NCBI GenBank assembly: GCA_964571275.1
Contig: CAZNCQ010000004.1
Coordinates: forward strand, 1 to 64,000
Length of the DNA stretch: 64,000 nt
Reading direction: 5' to 3'
DNA from: DASRQZ01 sp964571275
GTDB taxonomy: Bacteria > Myxococcota_A > Polyangia > Fen-1088
Part shown: one piece after another, positions 39,751 to 49,647 of the stretch
Numbering within the stretch: position 1 is the first letter of the stretch
Layout of the letters: every line of letters starts with the position of its first letter
The notes under the pieces: model-generated
The model's input: only the letters and a program-made list of their open reading frames with translations
Told to the model about the DNA's origin: nothing
Database searches by the model: none
Made by a program: the position numbers and the translations under genes

Positions 39751-41073
39751 ATGATCCGGACGCCAGGGATCGATGCGGGCGACGGCGCCCCGGAGCCGGA
39801 GTCGGGCGCGCGGGCGTTGCGCGCGCTGGTCGGCGTGCTGGCGCGAACCAGCGGCGCAGCGGCGGCGCGGCGCGCGCTGCCGACGTACCTGGGCCTGTTC
39901 GTGGTCGTGGTGATCTTGTTCGCGGGAAACGGCGTGCGCTCGCAAGACGTCGTTGCGATGGCCATGGCGTCGCCACCGACCCGCGTCGTTTTGCTCGCGG
40001 GCTGGCTGCTGCTGGCGCTTCCCGCGGCGCGCGCGTTGATCGCTGCGCCGTCGGCGTTTCTGATCCGCACCTGGCCGATTCCGCGCGCGCGGCTGCTCGG
40101 CGTCACGGCGGCCATGCTGGTCCTGGTCGAGCTGCCCTGGCTGCTGCTCTGGGCCAAGGGCGGCGGTGTGGTCCCCGGCGTTGCAGCGACGGTGCTGGTG
40201 ATGGCGGGGCACGGACTCTTGCTGGCCCGGCCACGGGGCGCCGCCGAGATCGCGGCGGCTCTGCTGTGGCTGGTCGCGGTCGCGATCCTGCCCTGGCCGG
40301 CGCTGGCGCTGGTCGCGACGGTGCCGGCGGCAGGCTTGGCCCTGCGTCGCGCGTTCATTGCCGCGCCCGAGCGCGTCGGCGTTCGACACGCCCGGCGCTG
40401 GGTGCGCGCGGGCCGATCGGCGGCGGTCGCGCTGGCTCGGACGCACCTGGCCGTTATCGTGCGCGCGCAGCGGCCGGCCTTACTGCGCGCCATCTGGTTC
40501 GCCGCCGGCGGCGCGTTGCTCGCCGGGCTGGCGGTGGCGAACAACCGGATCGTGGATGAGACGACGATGCGCACGATCTGGCGCACCGCCGCGGCGCTGA
40601 CGATCGGATGGGCCGCGGCGGGCCTGGCGGGCGGCATCCAGCGCGTCGAGCGCGAGGCCGCGTGGCTCCTCGACGTCCACGGTGTCACGCCGGCGGCGCG
40701 CCGGCTGGGAGCCGGCGCCGCGCTGGGAGGGTTGGGCGCGGCGCTGGGCGGAGTGGCGGGCGCGGTGCTCGGCCACCTCTTGCCGTTGCACTCGGCGGCG
40801 GCAATGGCCCTCGACGGTGCGGTCGCCGGCCTGGCGGGCGCGACGACGGCGGCGGTCGCCGGACGCTGGGCGTGCCGCGGGGCAGGCCGCGACGGCGCGC
40901 GGCTGCTGCTGGCGATGCTGGCCGGGGCCGGCGTGCTCGCGCCCTGCGCCTGGTTTTTTCCCGACGCAGCGTTGCTGGTGCCCGCCGCAGTCGCGCTGGC
41001 GATTCCGGACCCACGCGTCGCGCGCGGCTACCGAGCGACGGGGCCGGCCCCCATCGGCGCCGGAGACGCATGA
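39751..41073 (+). CDS. Polytopic membrane protein, probable ABC permease partner
   Basis: 440 residues with roughly ten to twelve hydrophobic segments (for example LFVVVVILFAGNG, VVLLAGWLLLALPAARAL, VTAAMLVLVELPWLLLW). No recognised permease signature, but the gene ends 25 bases before an ABC ATPase gene with no other partner. A central cytoplasmic loop carries several Arg/His (RRAFIAAPERVGVRHARRWV). The likeliest role is the membrane subunit of an exporter of the CcmA/ABC-2 kind. Confidence in 'membrane protein' is high, in the transporter role moderate. Confidence 0.7.
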   Translation: MIRTPGIDAGDGAPEPESGARALRALVGVLARTSGAAAARRALPTYLGLFVVVVILFAGNGVRSQDVVAMAMASPPTRVVLLAGWLLLALPAARALIAAPSAFLIRTWPIPRARLLGVTAAMLVLVELPWLLLWAKGGGVVPGVAATVLVMAGHGLLLARPRGAAEIAAALLWLVAVAILPWPALALVATVPAAGLALRRAFIAAPERVGVRHARRWVRAGRSAAVALARTHLAVIVRAQRPALLRAIWFAAGGALLAGLAVANNRIVDETTMRTIWRTAAALTIGWAAAGLAGGIQRVEREAAWLLDVHGVTPAARRLGAGAALGGLGAALGGVAGAVLGHLLPLHSAAAMALDGAVAGLAGATTAAVAGRWACRGAGRDGARLLLAMLAGAGVLAPCAWFFPDAALLVPAAVALAIPDPRVARGYRATGPAPIGAGDA

Positions 41074-41098
41074 GCCGGATGAGCGGAGGCCTTGGCCC

Positions 41099-41755
41099 AT
41101 GCTGAGCATGCACGGCGTCGACAAGCGCCTGGCGGCGCGCGCGGTGTTGACGGACGTCACGTTCGGGTGCGGAGCTGGCGAGGTCTGCGTGATCACCGGC
41201 GAGAACGGCTCGGGCAAGTCGACGCTGCTGCGGATCGCGGTCGGCCTGGTCGAGCCCGACCGCGGCAGCGTGACCGTGGGCGGCCTGCCGGTGACCGGCG
41301 CCACGGGACGCGCGCGCCGGCTGCTCGGCTACCTGCCCGACGCCAGCGACGCGCTGCCGGAGCTTTCGGTCGCCGAGCTGATCGCGCTGGTGCAGACGTT
41401 CAAGCAGGCGGGCGGACCGGCGGGCACGGCCGCCGTCACGACGCTGCGCGCGCGGCTCGGCGTCGAGACTGTCTGGCGACAGCGACTGGCGACGCTTTCG
41501 TTCGGCCAGCGCAAGCGCGCGTTGCTGCTGGCAGCGCTCATCGGCGCGCCCCCGCTGTTGGTGCTCGACGAGCCGACCAACGGCCTGGACGGCGGTGGCA
41601 CATCAATGATCCGTGAGCTGGTCGACGAGCGGCGCAGTGCGGGCCAGGCGACGGTGCTCGCGACCAACGATCGGGACTTTGCCGCGCAGCTCAGCGCCAC
41701 GCGATGGCAGCTGGCGGATGGTCGGCTCGCACGCGCGGCGCGAGCCGACTCGTGA
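41099..41755 (+). CDS. ABC transporter ATP-binding protein
   Basis: 218 residues from ATG 41099 with GGAGG ten bases upstream. Walker A is GENGSGKST, the signature motif is LSFGQRKR (instead of LSGGQ) and Walker B is LLVLDEP. The family is the exporter type (CcmA-like), with a D-loop NGLDGGG. A single nucleotide-binding domain requires a membrane partner, presumably the protein at 39751-41073. The cargo cannot be told. The longer frame that begins at 40682 is a shadow of the permease gene. Confidence 0.88.
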   Translation: MLSMHGVDKRLAARAVLTDVTFGCGAGEVCVITGENGSGKSTLLRIAVGLVEPDRGSVTVGGLPVTGATGRARRLLGYLPDASDALPELSVAELIALVQTFKQAGGPAGTAAVTTLRARLGVETVWRQRLATLSFGQRKRALLLAALIGAPPLLVLDEPTNGLDGGGTSMIRELVDERRSAGQATVLATNDRDFAAQLSATRWQLADGRLARAARADS

Positions 41756-41776
41756 AAAGCCCGATCGCGCCGCGCC

Positions 41777-42172
41777 TCAAACCTGTGGCCGGCGCGTGCC
41801 GAGCCCGTGACCGTGACGCGGCAACGACAACACGAACATGGCCGCCGAGGTCCAGACGTCGACGATCAGCGCGGTCGAATTGAACGGTAACGCGGCGAGC
41901 GTCAGCACCAGGAATCCGGCGGCGACGATCGGCAATGCCAGCGCGACCCAGCGCTCGTAGAGCGCGATTGGCACGAGGCTGAACCAGCCGAGCGCGATGA
42001 GCGCGCTGACTTGCTGCGCGTGCCCCTCCGACGAGAGCGCCACGACCGCGGCCGGCAGCGCCGTCAAGAAGAGCAGAGGAAACTTGGGCCCGGCCAGCAG
42101 AAACTTGGACCGGTGATGAGCCTCCGTGACCACAGGCATCGATACGACTGGCGTTGCACTCATGAGAGACAT
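41777..42172 (-). CDS. Small membrane protein, unknown function
   Basis: 131 residues with about three to four hydrophobic segments (FPLLFLTALPAAVVALSS, SALIALGWFSLVPIALY, WVALALPIVAAGFLVLTLAAL, ALIVDVWTSAAMFVLSL). Met12 or Met4 may be the real start. No family recognised. It lies just after the ABC pair on the opposite strand. Confidence 0.5.
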   Translation of the reverse strand: MSLMSATPVVSMPVVTEAHHRSKFLLAGPKFPLLFLTALPAAVVALSSEGHAQQVSALIALGWFSLVPIALYERWVALALPIVAAGFLVLTLAALPFNSTALIVDVWTSAAMFVLSLPRHGHGLGTRRPQV

Positions 42173-42443
42173 CCTTTCGCCGAGTGACCTACGAGCAGCG
42201 AATCTTCCCGAAGACCCGTTTGAGCACAGGGTATGCCGCTGTCATCATTTTCTGAGCAGCGATGAGTTTTTCACGGTTTTCGCGCAAGACCGCCGTGACG
42301 AGCCGCATCTTGGGTGTTGGGCGCCGCCTTCAATCGATGGTGGCCCCCAACAGCCAAGACCCTGGTTTTGGCTACTTCGAATTATCGTTGGTAATTCGAG
42401 ATACTTTCGACGCCTTCGCGCGTCGATTCACGGGTTCCGAATA
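42173..42443. other. Intergenic region of lower GC
   Basis: About 270 bases with visibly lower GC than the flanks (close to half by eye). It holds plus-strand frames of 119 and 61 codons that do not have the codon bias of the neighbours. No gene, tRNA or repeat is recognised. May be relic DNA or a regulatory region for the divergent membrane gene. Confidence 0.4.
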
Positions 42444-44675
42444 CTAAGGCGCGCCCGCGGGCGGCGGCGTCGGCACGGGCGTTGACGAGGGGGCCCACGT
42501 TCCCAGAACTGTCGTCGAGCGTACGCGCGGAGGCAGATGGCGATCGAAACGGCCCTGGTACCAATTCCAGGCCAGCGCCAGCACGGTCGCCACAATGAGC
42601 AATGTCTTCGCCGGAAATCCACGCTCTGCATAACGATCCTGCGAATCGCGGCGCGAGCCCGGCGGCAACTTCGCGACCGCGGTGAGCGTTGCGCCGAATG
42701 GCACATTGATACGCGCGCGTGTGTTGATTGCCCAACCGTTGGCGTCGAGGATCGGCCCGAGGTTTCGTTTGCGCAGCTTGACGTAGGCGAGCACGACCGA
42801 GGGCGTCGAGATCAACAGGACGACGGCGACGGCCACGCCGAACGTCGCCGCGATGCCCAACTTGAAGACGCCCGTGGCATATCCAACGATCGCGGTCAGA
42901 AATGTACCAATCGCTCCGAACGCGACACCCAAAGCCGCAACCGTGCCGATGTCGATCTTCTTGTCTGCGGCTGGCTTGTCGGGTCTGGTCTTGTCGAGGT
43001 TGACCGCGGTCTCGGCGGTGCTGCTCAGCTGCTTCTGCGCGTCGCTGTCGGCGGCCGCCGCGCGCTTGGCAACCTGCTCCTCGATGAAACGGACGAATTT
43101 CTTGTAGGGCGAGAAGAACGCCTGGCGGACGCTGATCGGGTTGTCGATGATCTTGGTGATCGTCGCGTCCCAATCCTGTCCCTTGCGATCGTAGAACACG
43201 CCGTTGCGCCCGACCATCAGGTTGTCGGAGTCACCGGCCGTGAACGCCGCGACGATCTGCATCTTCTCGTTGGTCGCGCGCCGCACGCAGTCGACGTACG
43301 TCAGGTACGCGCCGGCCAGCCCTGCCATCGACGCGTGGCGCGCCGGATCGTCGACCGGCAAGCAGAGCGTGCACGCGCGCTGGTCGAGGTAGAGCGTCCC
43401 CACCTGGAAGATCGCCGGATCGCCGCCGTCGTAGAAATCCTTGAAGCTGACGAAGTTGGTGCACAGGCGGTAGAGGTCGCGGTGATAGCGGGTCAGCCGT
43501 TCGAGGTTTTCGATCGCGGCGACTTCGGGCTCGAGCGCCTTGTCGCGCGCGACCAGCTCCGCCAGCTGCAGCTCGCCACCAGACGCGAGGATCGCGCGCA
43601 CGCGGGCGATTCCGAGCGCGGCGACGAGCGCACCGCGCTGTCCCGCACGCCAGGCCGCGCAGGGCGCCAGCCGTTCGTCCAGACGCCGCCATTCGTCCTC
43701 GGTGAGCAGCGCGCGATCGCCCAGCACCGGCGCGACCGCGTCGCTGCGAAACCTGGCGATCGCTGCGGCATGCGCCGGATTGACGGCCTCGCCGAGCGGC
43801 AGCGGCCGGCCCGCGACGACCAGCGCCAGCGGAAAGGCCGAGAGCTCCTCGGCCGACGCCGAAAGATCGGCGCCCAGCGCGGCCAGGTAGTCGTCTTCCT
43901 TGCGGTTCAGCAGCGGCAGCGTGCGCGGATCGAACGCCGCGACCCGGCAGCGGGCGAAATAGTCCTCGACCTTGGCCCGCACCGCTTCCAGCGCCGTCGT
44001 CGCCGCGACCGTCTTCTCGAGGCCGAGGAACAGCACGCGCGCGTCGCCCTCGCCCTCCTTGAACCAGGCGTCGTGCTCGCGCGCCTCGGCGAAGAACGCA
44101 TCGATGAGCGTCTGATTGATCCCCCGCTTGCCCGACCGGTCCGCCTCCGAGCCCACCGACGCGATGACCTCGTCGATGAGCGCGCGCGTCGCGTCGTCGT
44201 CGGCCGACTCGCGGATGATCACGCCGTCGCCATTGAACTTCGTGTCGGCGAACAGCTTGGCCTGGTCAGCAAAGTCGGCGGGCGCGATCACCGTCGCCGC
44301 CGCCTTGCCCAGGTTGCCCAGCACCTGCTTCGCGGCGCGAATCAAGACATTGCCCTCGGCGGTGGTGTCGACGATCGAATCGATCGGCAGCTCGGGCAGG
44401 CTGCGCACCAGATCGTCCGGGCGCTTGAGGTTCGCGCATGCGAGCTTCACCGCCGCCAGCAGCTCGCCAACGCGGATGCGTCCGTCCTTGTCGACGTCGA
44501 TCAGCGCAGCGGTCCGCGGGTCCAGCTCCAGCCCGGCGGTCGGCGACGCCAGCGCGACCCAGAGCTTTTGATCGAGCGACCCCAGGTGCACGAAATCGTC
44601 ACCGGTGGTCAGCTTGACCTGGTCGAAGCCGCCGGCGCGGAAGAAGCGCCACTTGTGATTGGTCTTGGTCGTCAT
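42444..44675 (-). CDS. Large protein with EF-hand-like loop and C-terminal membrane segments
   Basis: 743 residues. The first 100 contain a canonical EF-hand loop DVDKDGRIRVGE (in ALIDVDKDGRIRVGELL). The long middle is alpha-helical and acidic, with no recognised catalytic motif. Three hydrophobic segments lie near the C-terminus (IGTVAALGVAFGAIGTFLTA, LGIAATFGVAVAVVLLIS, TLLIVATVLALAWNWYQ). The final 20 residues are Pro/Thr/Ala-rich. It probably anchors a large cytoplasmic body to the membrane. Family unknown. The DUF481-like gene upstream ends 41 bp before its start and may be in the same operon. Confidence 0.65.
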   Translation of the reverse strand: MTTKTNHKWRFFRAGGFDQVKLTTGDDFVHLGSLDQKLWVALASPTAGLELDPRTAALIDVDKDGRIRVGELLAAVKLACANLKRPDDLVRSLPELPIDSIVDTTAEGNVLIRAAKQVLGNLGKAAATVIAPADFADQAKLFADTKFNGDGVIIRESADDDATRALIDEVIASVGSEADRSGKRGINQTLIDAFFAEAREHDAWFKEGEGDARVLFLGLEKTVAATTALEAVRAKVEDYFARCRVAAFDPRTLPLLNRKEDDYLAALGADLSASAEELSAFPLALVVAGRPLPLGEAVNPAHAAAIARFRSDAVAPVLGDRALLTEDEWRRLDERLAPCAAWRAGQRGALVAALGIARVRAILASGGELQLAELVARDKALEPEVAAIENLERLTRYHRDLYRLCTNFVSFKDFYDGGDPAIFQVGTLYLDQRACTLCLPVDDPARHASMAGLAGAYLTYVDCVRRATNEKMQIVAAFTAGDSDNLMVGRNGVFYDRKGQDWDATITKIIDNPISVRQAFFSPYKKFVRFIEEQVAKRAAAADSDAQKQLSSTAETAVNLDKTRPDKPAADKKIDIGTVAALGVAFGAIGTFLTAIVGYATGVFKLGIAATFGVAVAVVLLISTPSVVLAYVKLRKRNLGPILDANGWAINTRARINVPFGATLTAVAKLPPGSRRDSQDRYAERGFPAKTLLIVATVLALAWNWYQGRFDRHLPPRVRSTTVLGTWAPSSTPVPTPPPAGAP

Positions 44676-44716
44676 TGCGTCGTCACCAGCCGGCGGGCTT
44701 CGTTGGCGTCATCGAC

Positions 44717-45685
44717 TTACAGGAACGTCATGATCAGCGAGATCTCGGTGAGCGTGTCAACCTTCGCCGCAAAGAAGGTGTCGGCCGGCGTGAGCGTTCC
44801 GGCGTTGCTCGGATTCGGAAGCACCGCCGGGTTCTGGTCGTATTTCAGGGTGAAGCTGAAGCCGATGCTGAGCTGCTTGTGCAACGTCGTCGTCAAGCCG
44901 ACCTTGCCGTTGATCCGCGTGTCCTTGAAAGGGTCGACGCCTGTCGTCTTCGTGTCGACGCTGGTCGCCGCTCCTTCCTTATTGAGGTTGAAGAGCGCTT
45001 CGGCGCTCGCGGAGATGCCGGTCGCCGCGCTCAGCTTCAATGTCTCACCGGCGAAAACCCTCGCCGAGTGGATGGACACCGGACTCAGCGGCTTGTCCGG
45101 GGACACCTGCACGTAGCGCTCGTAGGAGAAGTCGTAGCCGGCCTCGACGACGAGCAGATGCATGTCGCTCTTGTAGAGCTGCCGGCTGTAGCCGGCCTGG
45201 CCACCGCCGAAGAACGTCTTGCCCGCAATCCTGTCGGCGGCCGCCTGGCCGCTGACGTACCCGGCGTTGTTGGCGGTGAAGAAGCGGTCGTAGCGCCCCT
45301 TGCCGTAGTAGTTGTTGGTGCTGGTGATGGATTGCCGCTGGATATCGTACGTCGTGGGGTTGATTGGATCGGCGGCGGCGCTGGTCGTGCTGGATCGACC
45401 GTATGCCACGCCGCCTTCCAGCGCGAGCTTGTTGTTTCCCTCTTTGCGCGAGACGTTGGCGGTCAGCGAAGCGTTGGTGCTCTGCGAGTTTCCGGTCGTC
45501 ATCGAGGCGCCGCCCTTGGCCTGGGCCTTCCACTCGACGGTCTTGACGTCTTCTGGCTTGCCGAAATCGAACTTGGGATCCTTCTGCGCGTGCGCCGGGG
45601 CGGACGCCAAAAGCACGAATACGCCGAGAAAGATCCACAGCGCGGACGCGCCTCGGCGCAGGCATTTCTGAATTCGGAATGTCAT
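44717..45685 (-). CDS. DUF481 / YdiY-like outer-membrane beta-barrel protein
   Basis: 322 residues. A signal peptide (SALWIFLGVFVLLASAPAHA) is followed by beta-strand pairs typical of the DUF481/YdiY family: GGASMTTGNSQSTNASLTAN, KLALEGGVAYGRS, RYDRFFTANNAGYVSGQAA, ending in Phe-Leu (EISLIMTFL). Barrels of this family are induced by acid or other stress in enterics; function unknown. It shares a strand with the EF-hand protein and could be its partner in the envelope. Confidence 0.8.
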   Translation of the reverse strand: MTFRIQKCLRRGASALWIFLGVFVLLASAPAHAQKDPKFDFGKPEDVKTVEWKAQAKGGASMTTGNSQSTNASLTANVSRKEGNNKLALEGGVAYGRSSTTSAAADPINPTTYDIQRQSITSTNNYYGKGRYDRFFTANNAGYVSGQAAADRIAGKTFFGGGQAGYSRQLYKSDMHLLVVEAGYDFSYERYVQVSPDKPLSPVSIHSARVFAGETLKLSAATGISASAEALFNLNKEGAATSVDTKTTGVDPFKDTRINGKVGLTTTLHKQLSIGFSFTLKYDQNPAVLPNPSNAGTLTPADTFFAAKVDTLTEISLIMTFL

Positions 45686-45823
45686 GGCGCCGTAGAGTAC
45701 AGACGGTCAATCGGGAGTCAACAGCAGTCCCGGTGTTCGACCAGCGCCGCCGCGAGAGGATCCTGCAGCGGCGCCAGCCGAAGATGAGATGCGATCGCCG
45801 ATGGTTGCGATCGCGTGACGCCG

Positions 45824-46186
45824 TCAAACGCGGGTTTTCTCCCAGAGTCCGAACAGCGCGCCCGTCGGATCGCTGAAGACGCTGTAGCGGCCGAGGTCCG
45901 GCACGGGCACCATCTCGCGCAGGGCGCGCGCGCCCAGCTCCTTGGCCTTGGCGGACGACGCGACCAGATCGGTGACGCCGATGTACGGCAGCCAGTGCGA
46001 CGGCGCGTTGTCGTTGGCGCTGCGCACGAGCCCGGCGGCGATCCCGTCGCCCGGCTCGATCTCGGTGTACGAGCCGCCGGGCGTGGTGGCGTCGGTCATC
46101 TTCCAATCCAGCAAGCGGCGGTAGAAGTCCTTGGCGGCGCTGGGGTTCTGGGTGTGCAGCTCGGCGTACGCGAATGGATTCGGCAT
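45824..46186 (-). CDS. Glyoxalase/bleomycin-resistance (VOC) fold protein
   Basis: 120 residues with AGGAGA before the ATG. The vicinal-oxygen-chelate pattern is MPNPFAYAELHTQNPSAAKDFYRRLLDWKM at the N-terminus and DLGRYSVFSDPTGALFGLWE at the C-terminus, the usual single-domain glyoxalase-like or bleomycin-binding type that dimerises. Candidate metal or ligand contacts are His11 and Glu116. Substrate unknown. Monocistronic, with an inverted repeat 81 bases upstream (46267-46282). Confidence 0.85.
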   Translation of the reverse strand: MPNPFAYAELHTQNPSAAKDFYRRLLDWKMTDATTPGGSYTEIEPGDGIAAGLVRSANDNAPSHWLPYIGVTDLVASSAKAKELGARALREMVPVPDLGRYSVFSDPTGALFGLWEKTRV

Positions 46187-46266
46187 GGTGGTCTCCTGTT
46201 TGGTGGTCTTGGCTTCGCCGCGCCCGCGACAGCCGCGGGCACGGACGACACTCTGCGACCACGCAG

Positions 46267-46282
46267 TGACAGCCTTCTGTCA
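46267..46282. promoter_or_regulatory. Inverted repeat between the VOC and Mpo1-like genes
   Basis: TGACAG (46267-46272) and CTGTCA (46277-46282) are perfect 6-bp arms around CCTT. Candidate operator for one of the divergent genes; the regulator is unknown. Confidence 0.35.
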
Positions 46283-46355
46283 GGATTCCACGTCGCGGAT
46301 CCGGCGTTGGCGGGGACCCACGCGATTTGGTAGAAGCCACACGTCGGGGGTCGTG

Positions 46356-46685
46356 ATGGCGCTGATGAGCTCACGCAGCTGGGACGACTGGATCGGCGAA
46401 TACGCGCAGAGCCACCAGCACCGCGTGAACCGCGTCTGTCACACCGTGGGGATCCCGATGATCGCGCTCTCCGTGCCGCTGTTCATCGCCGCGATCGTCG
46501 TTCCCGCCCGGTGGCGGCTGGTTCCCGGCCTGTGGCGCCTGCCGGTGGCGCTGTTCGTCATCGGCTGGATCTTCCAGCTCGTCGGTCACGCCTACGAGCG
46601 CAAGCCGCCCGAGTTCGTCAAGGACTGGCGTTTCCTGTTCGTCGGCCTGCGCTGGTGGTTCGCGAAGCTGCGCGGCCGCGCCTAG
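46356..46685 (+). CDS. Mpo1-like (DUF962) membrane protein
   Basis: 109 residues from ATG 46356. Two hydrophobic hairpins (IPMIALSVPLFIAAIVVPA; LWRLPVALFVIGWIFQLVGH) and the conserved motifs SHQHRVNRVCHTVGIP and GHAYERKPPEF match the YGL010w/Mpo1 (DUF962) family. The yeast Mpo1 is an iron-dependent dioxygenase of 2-hydroxy fatty acids with His ligands; the His in these motifs are present. Role in this organism unproven. The open frame upstream to 46131 overlaps other sequence and is not coding. Confidence 0.85.
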   Translation: MALMSSRSWDDWIGEYAQSHQHRVNRVCHTVGIPMIALSVPLFIAAIVVPARWRLVPGLWRLPVALFVIGWIFQLVGHAYERKPPEFVKDWRFLFVGLRWWFAKLRGRA

Positions 46686-46745
46686 TGTCGACACCGGGGG
46701 TGATGCCGTCACGACCCTGGCGTTTGCGCTATGGTGTCGGGCTTC

Positions 46746-48368
<1,623 letters not shown>

Positions 48369-48414
48369 CCGCCACGCGAGACGCGTGCCGTAGTATATTG
48401 TCGCCCGCGCCCCC

Positions 48415-48861
48415 ATGAAGGAACACGACAAGGATCGCCTGCCGCTGGTCGCAGATCTGTTGATGGACGCGGCATACGCCGACCGCCACCTCGCGGGTGA
48501 CGAGAAGGCGACGGTGCGCAAGCTGCTGCGCGAGATCATGGGCATCGGCAACGCGCCGCTGCCGATCGATCTCGATTTTCGTATCGACGAGTTCTCACCG
48601 TCGGCGTTCGACCTGCCCAGGACGGCCGCGGCGTTCGCGGGCGATCCACCGGCGCAGAAGCGCCGCCTGCTCGAGCTGTGCGCCGCCGTACACGCCGCGG
48701 ACGGCGAGCTCGATCTCGCCGAAGACGAGCACCTGCGCCGCGTGGCAGCCGCGATCGGTCTCTCGTCGGAGCAATTCCAGGATCTGGTCGTCGACATCCT
48801 CGAAGACGTCGAGAACGTCGAAGTGGCCGCCGAAGATCTCGAGAAGCTGCGCCGCGGGTAG
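48415..48861 (+). CDS. TerB-like protein
   Basis: 148 residues forming an all-alpha TerB/DjlA-N-type bundle. The first helix repeat DRLPLVADLLMDAAYADRHLAGDEKATVRKLL and the second CAAVHAADGELDLAEDEHLRRVAAAIGL show the duplicated TerB pattern 'hADGxhxxxExxxL'. TerB proteins bind metal through acidic residues and are linked to tellurite resistance or phage defence in ter operons; isolated copies like this one have unknown roles. No other ter genes are present. Confidence 0.85.
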   Translation: MKEHDKDRLPLVADLLMDAAYADRHLAGDEKATVRKLLREIMGIGNAPLPIDLDFRIDEFSPSAFDLPRTAAAFAGDPPAQKRRLLELCAAVHAADGELDLAEDEHLRRVAAAIGLSSEQFQDLVVDILEDVENVEVAAEDLEKLRRG

Positions 48862-48981
48862 TCGCCGCAGCGACAGCCGGCGCCAGCGTGTGACGTGTGC
48901 GCAAGCGCGCCTGCGTCTTGACCATCTTGTTACGCAAGAAGCGTTTGACTCGACCTCGAGTTGGAGCTACCGTTCAAAAAC

Positions 48982-48995
48982 TGAATCGCGGTTCA
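48982..48995. promoter_or_regulatory. TetR-type operator candidate in front of the efflux operon
   Basis: TGAATCGCGGTTCA is a 14-bp palindrome with one mismatched pair, four bases before ATG 49000. TTGACT at 48945-48950 is a candidate -35, with a weak -10 around 48968-48973, so the operator covers the start of transcription. Fits autorepression by the TetR protein encoded next. Confidence 0.5.
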
Positions 48996-48999
48996 CTTT

Positions 49000-49647
49000 A
49001 TGAAACCAGGTCAACAACCGGCGCTCCGACAACGCATCCGTGAGACCACGGCGGAGGCGATCCTCGCCGCCGCGGAAGAGGTGTTCGCGAGCAAGGGGCT
49101 GCACGCCGCGCACATGGGCGAGATCGCGGCGCTGGCCGGCGTCGCCGTGGGCACGCTCTACAACCACTTCGCGGATCGCGACGCGCTGCTGGCCGGGCTG
49201 CTCGAGGACCGGCGCGTCGAGATGCTGGCGCGCATCGACGACGCGCTCGCGACCGTGGCCAGCCCGGTGACGACGCCGACGGGGTTTCGCGATCGGCTGC
49301 GCGCGTTCCTGATGGCCGTGCTGACGCACAAGCAGGCGCACCGGCGGTTCTTCCAGATCTTGATGCAGGGGGAGATCGGCCGGTATCAGGAGACGTTCCC
49401 CTCGGCGTGCCACGTGCCGACCGCGACGATGCAAGAGGTCTTCTCGCGCCTCGACAAGCTGATGAAGCAGGGCGTGCGCGCGCGGGCGTTGCGCGCCGAC
49501 ATCGCGGACCTCGCGCCGGTGCTGTTCATGGGGATGATTCGCTCGATCATGATCCGCGACACGTTCGTCAAGATTGACGGCAACACCGACCTCGTCGGCG
49601 ACGCCGACCGATTGCTGACTTTCTTTTTCCAGGGAGCAGGCACATGA
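49000..49647 (+). CDS. TetR-family repressor of the efflux operon
   Basis: 215 residues. The N-terminal helix-turn-helix is ILAAAEEVFASKGLHAAHMGEIAALAGVAVGTLYNHFADRDALL. The C-terminal helices are the usual ligand-binding domain and contain no metal site. Its stop overlaps the ATG of the MFS gene by 4 bases, so it is the first gene of a four-gene operon (TetR, DHA2 MFS, HlyD, TolC). Predicted to repress the pump and respond to its substrate. A palindrome lies directly before the ATG. Confidence 0.92.
   Translation: MKPGQQPALRQRIRETTAEAILAAAEEVFASKGLHAAHMGEIAALAGVAVGTLYNHFADRDALLAGLLEDRRVEMLARIDDALATVASPVTTPTGFRDRLRAFLMAVLTHKQAHRRFFQILMQGEIGRYQETFPSACHVPTATMQEVFSRLDKLMKQGVRARALRADIADLAPVLFMGMIRSIMIRDTFVKIDGNTDLVGDADRLLTFFFQGAGT

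Noticed and set aside
42262..42447. 61-codon plus-strand frame in the low-GC gap
   Set aside because: Codon use does not match neighbours and no homologue is evident; kept only as part of the intergenic note.
42537..45116. 859-codon plus-strand frame
   Set aside because: Antisense to the EF-hand protein and the DUF481-like barrel, both of which have recognisable domains; composition is Arg/Ala-rich.
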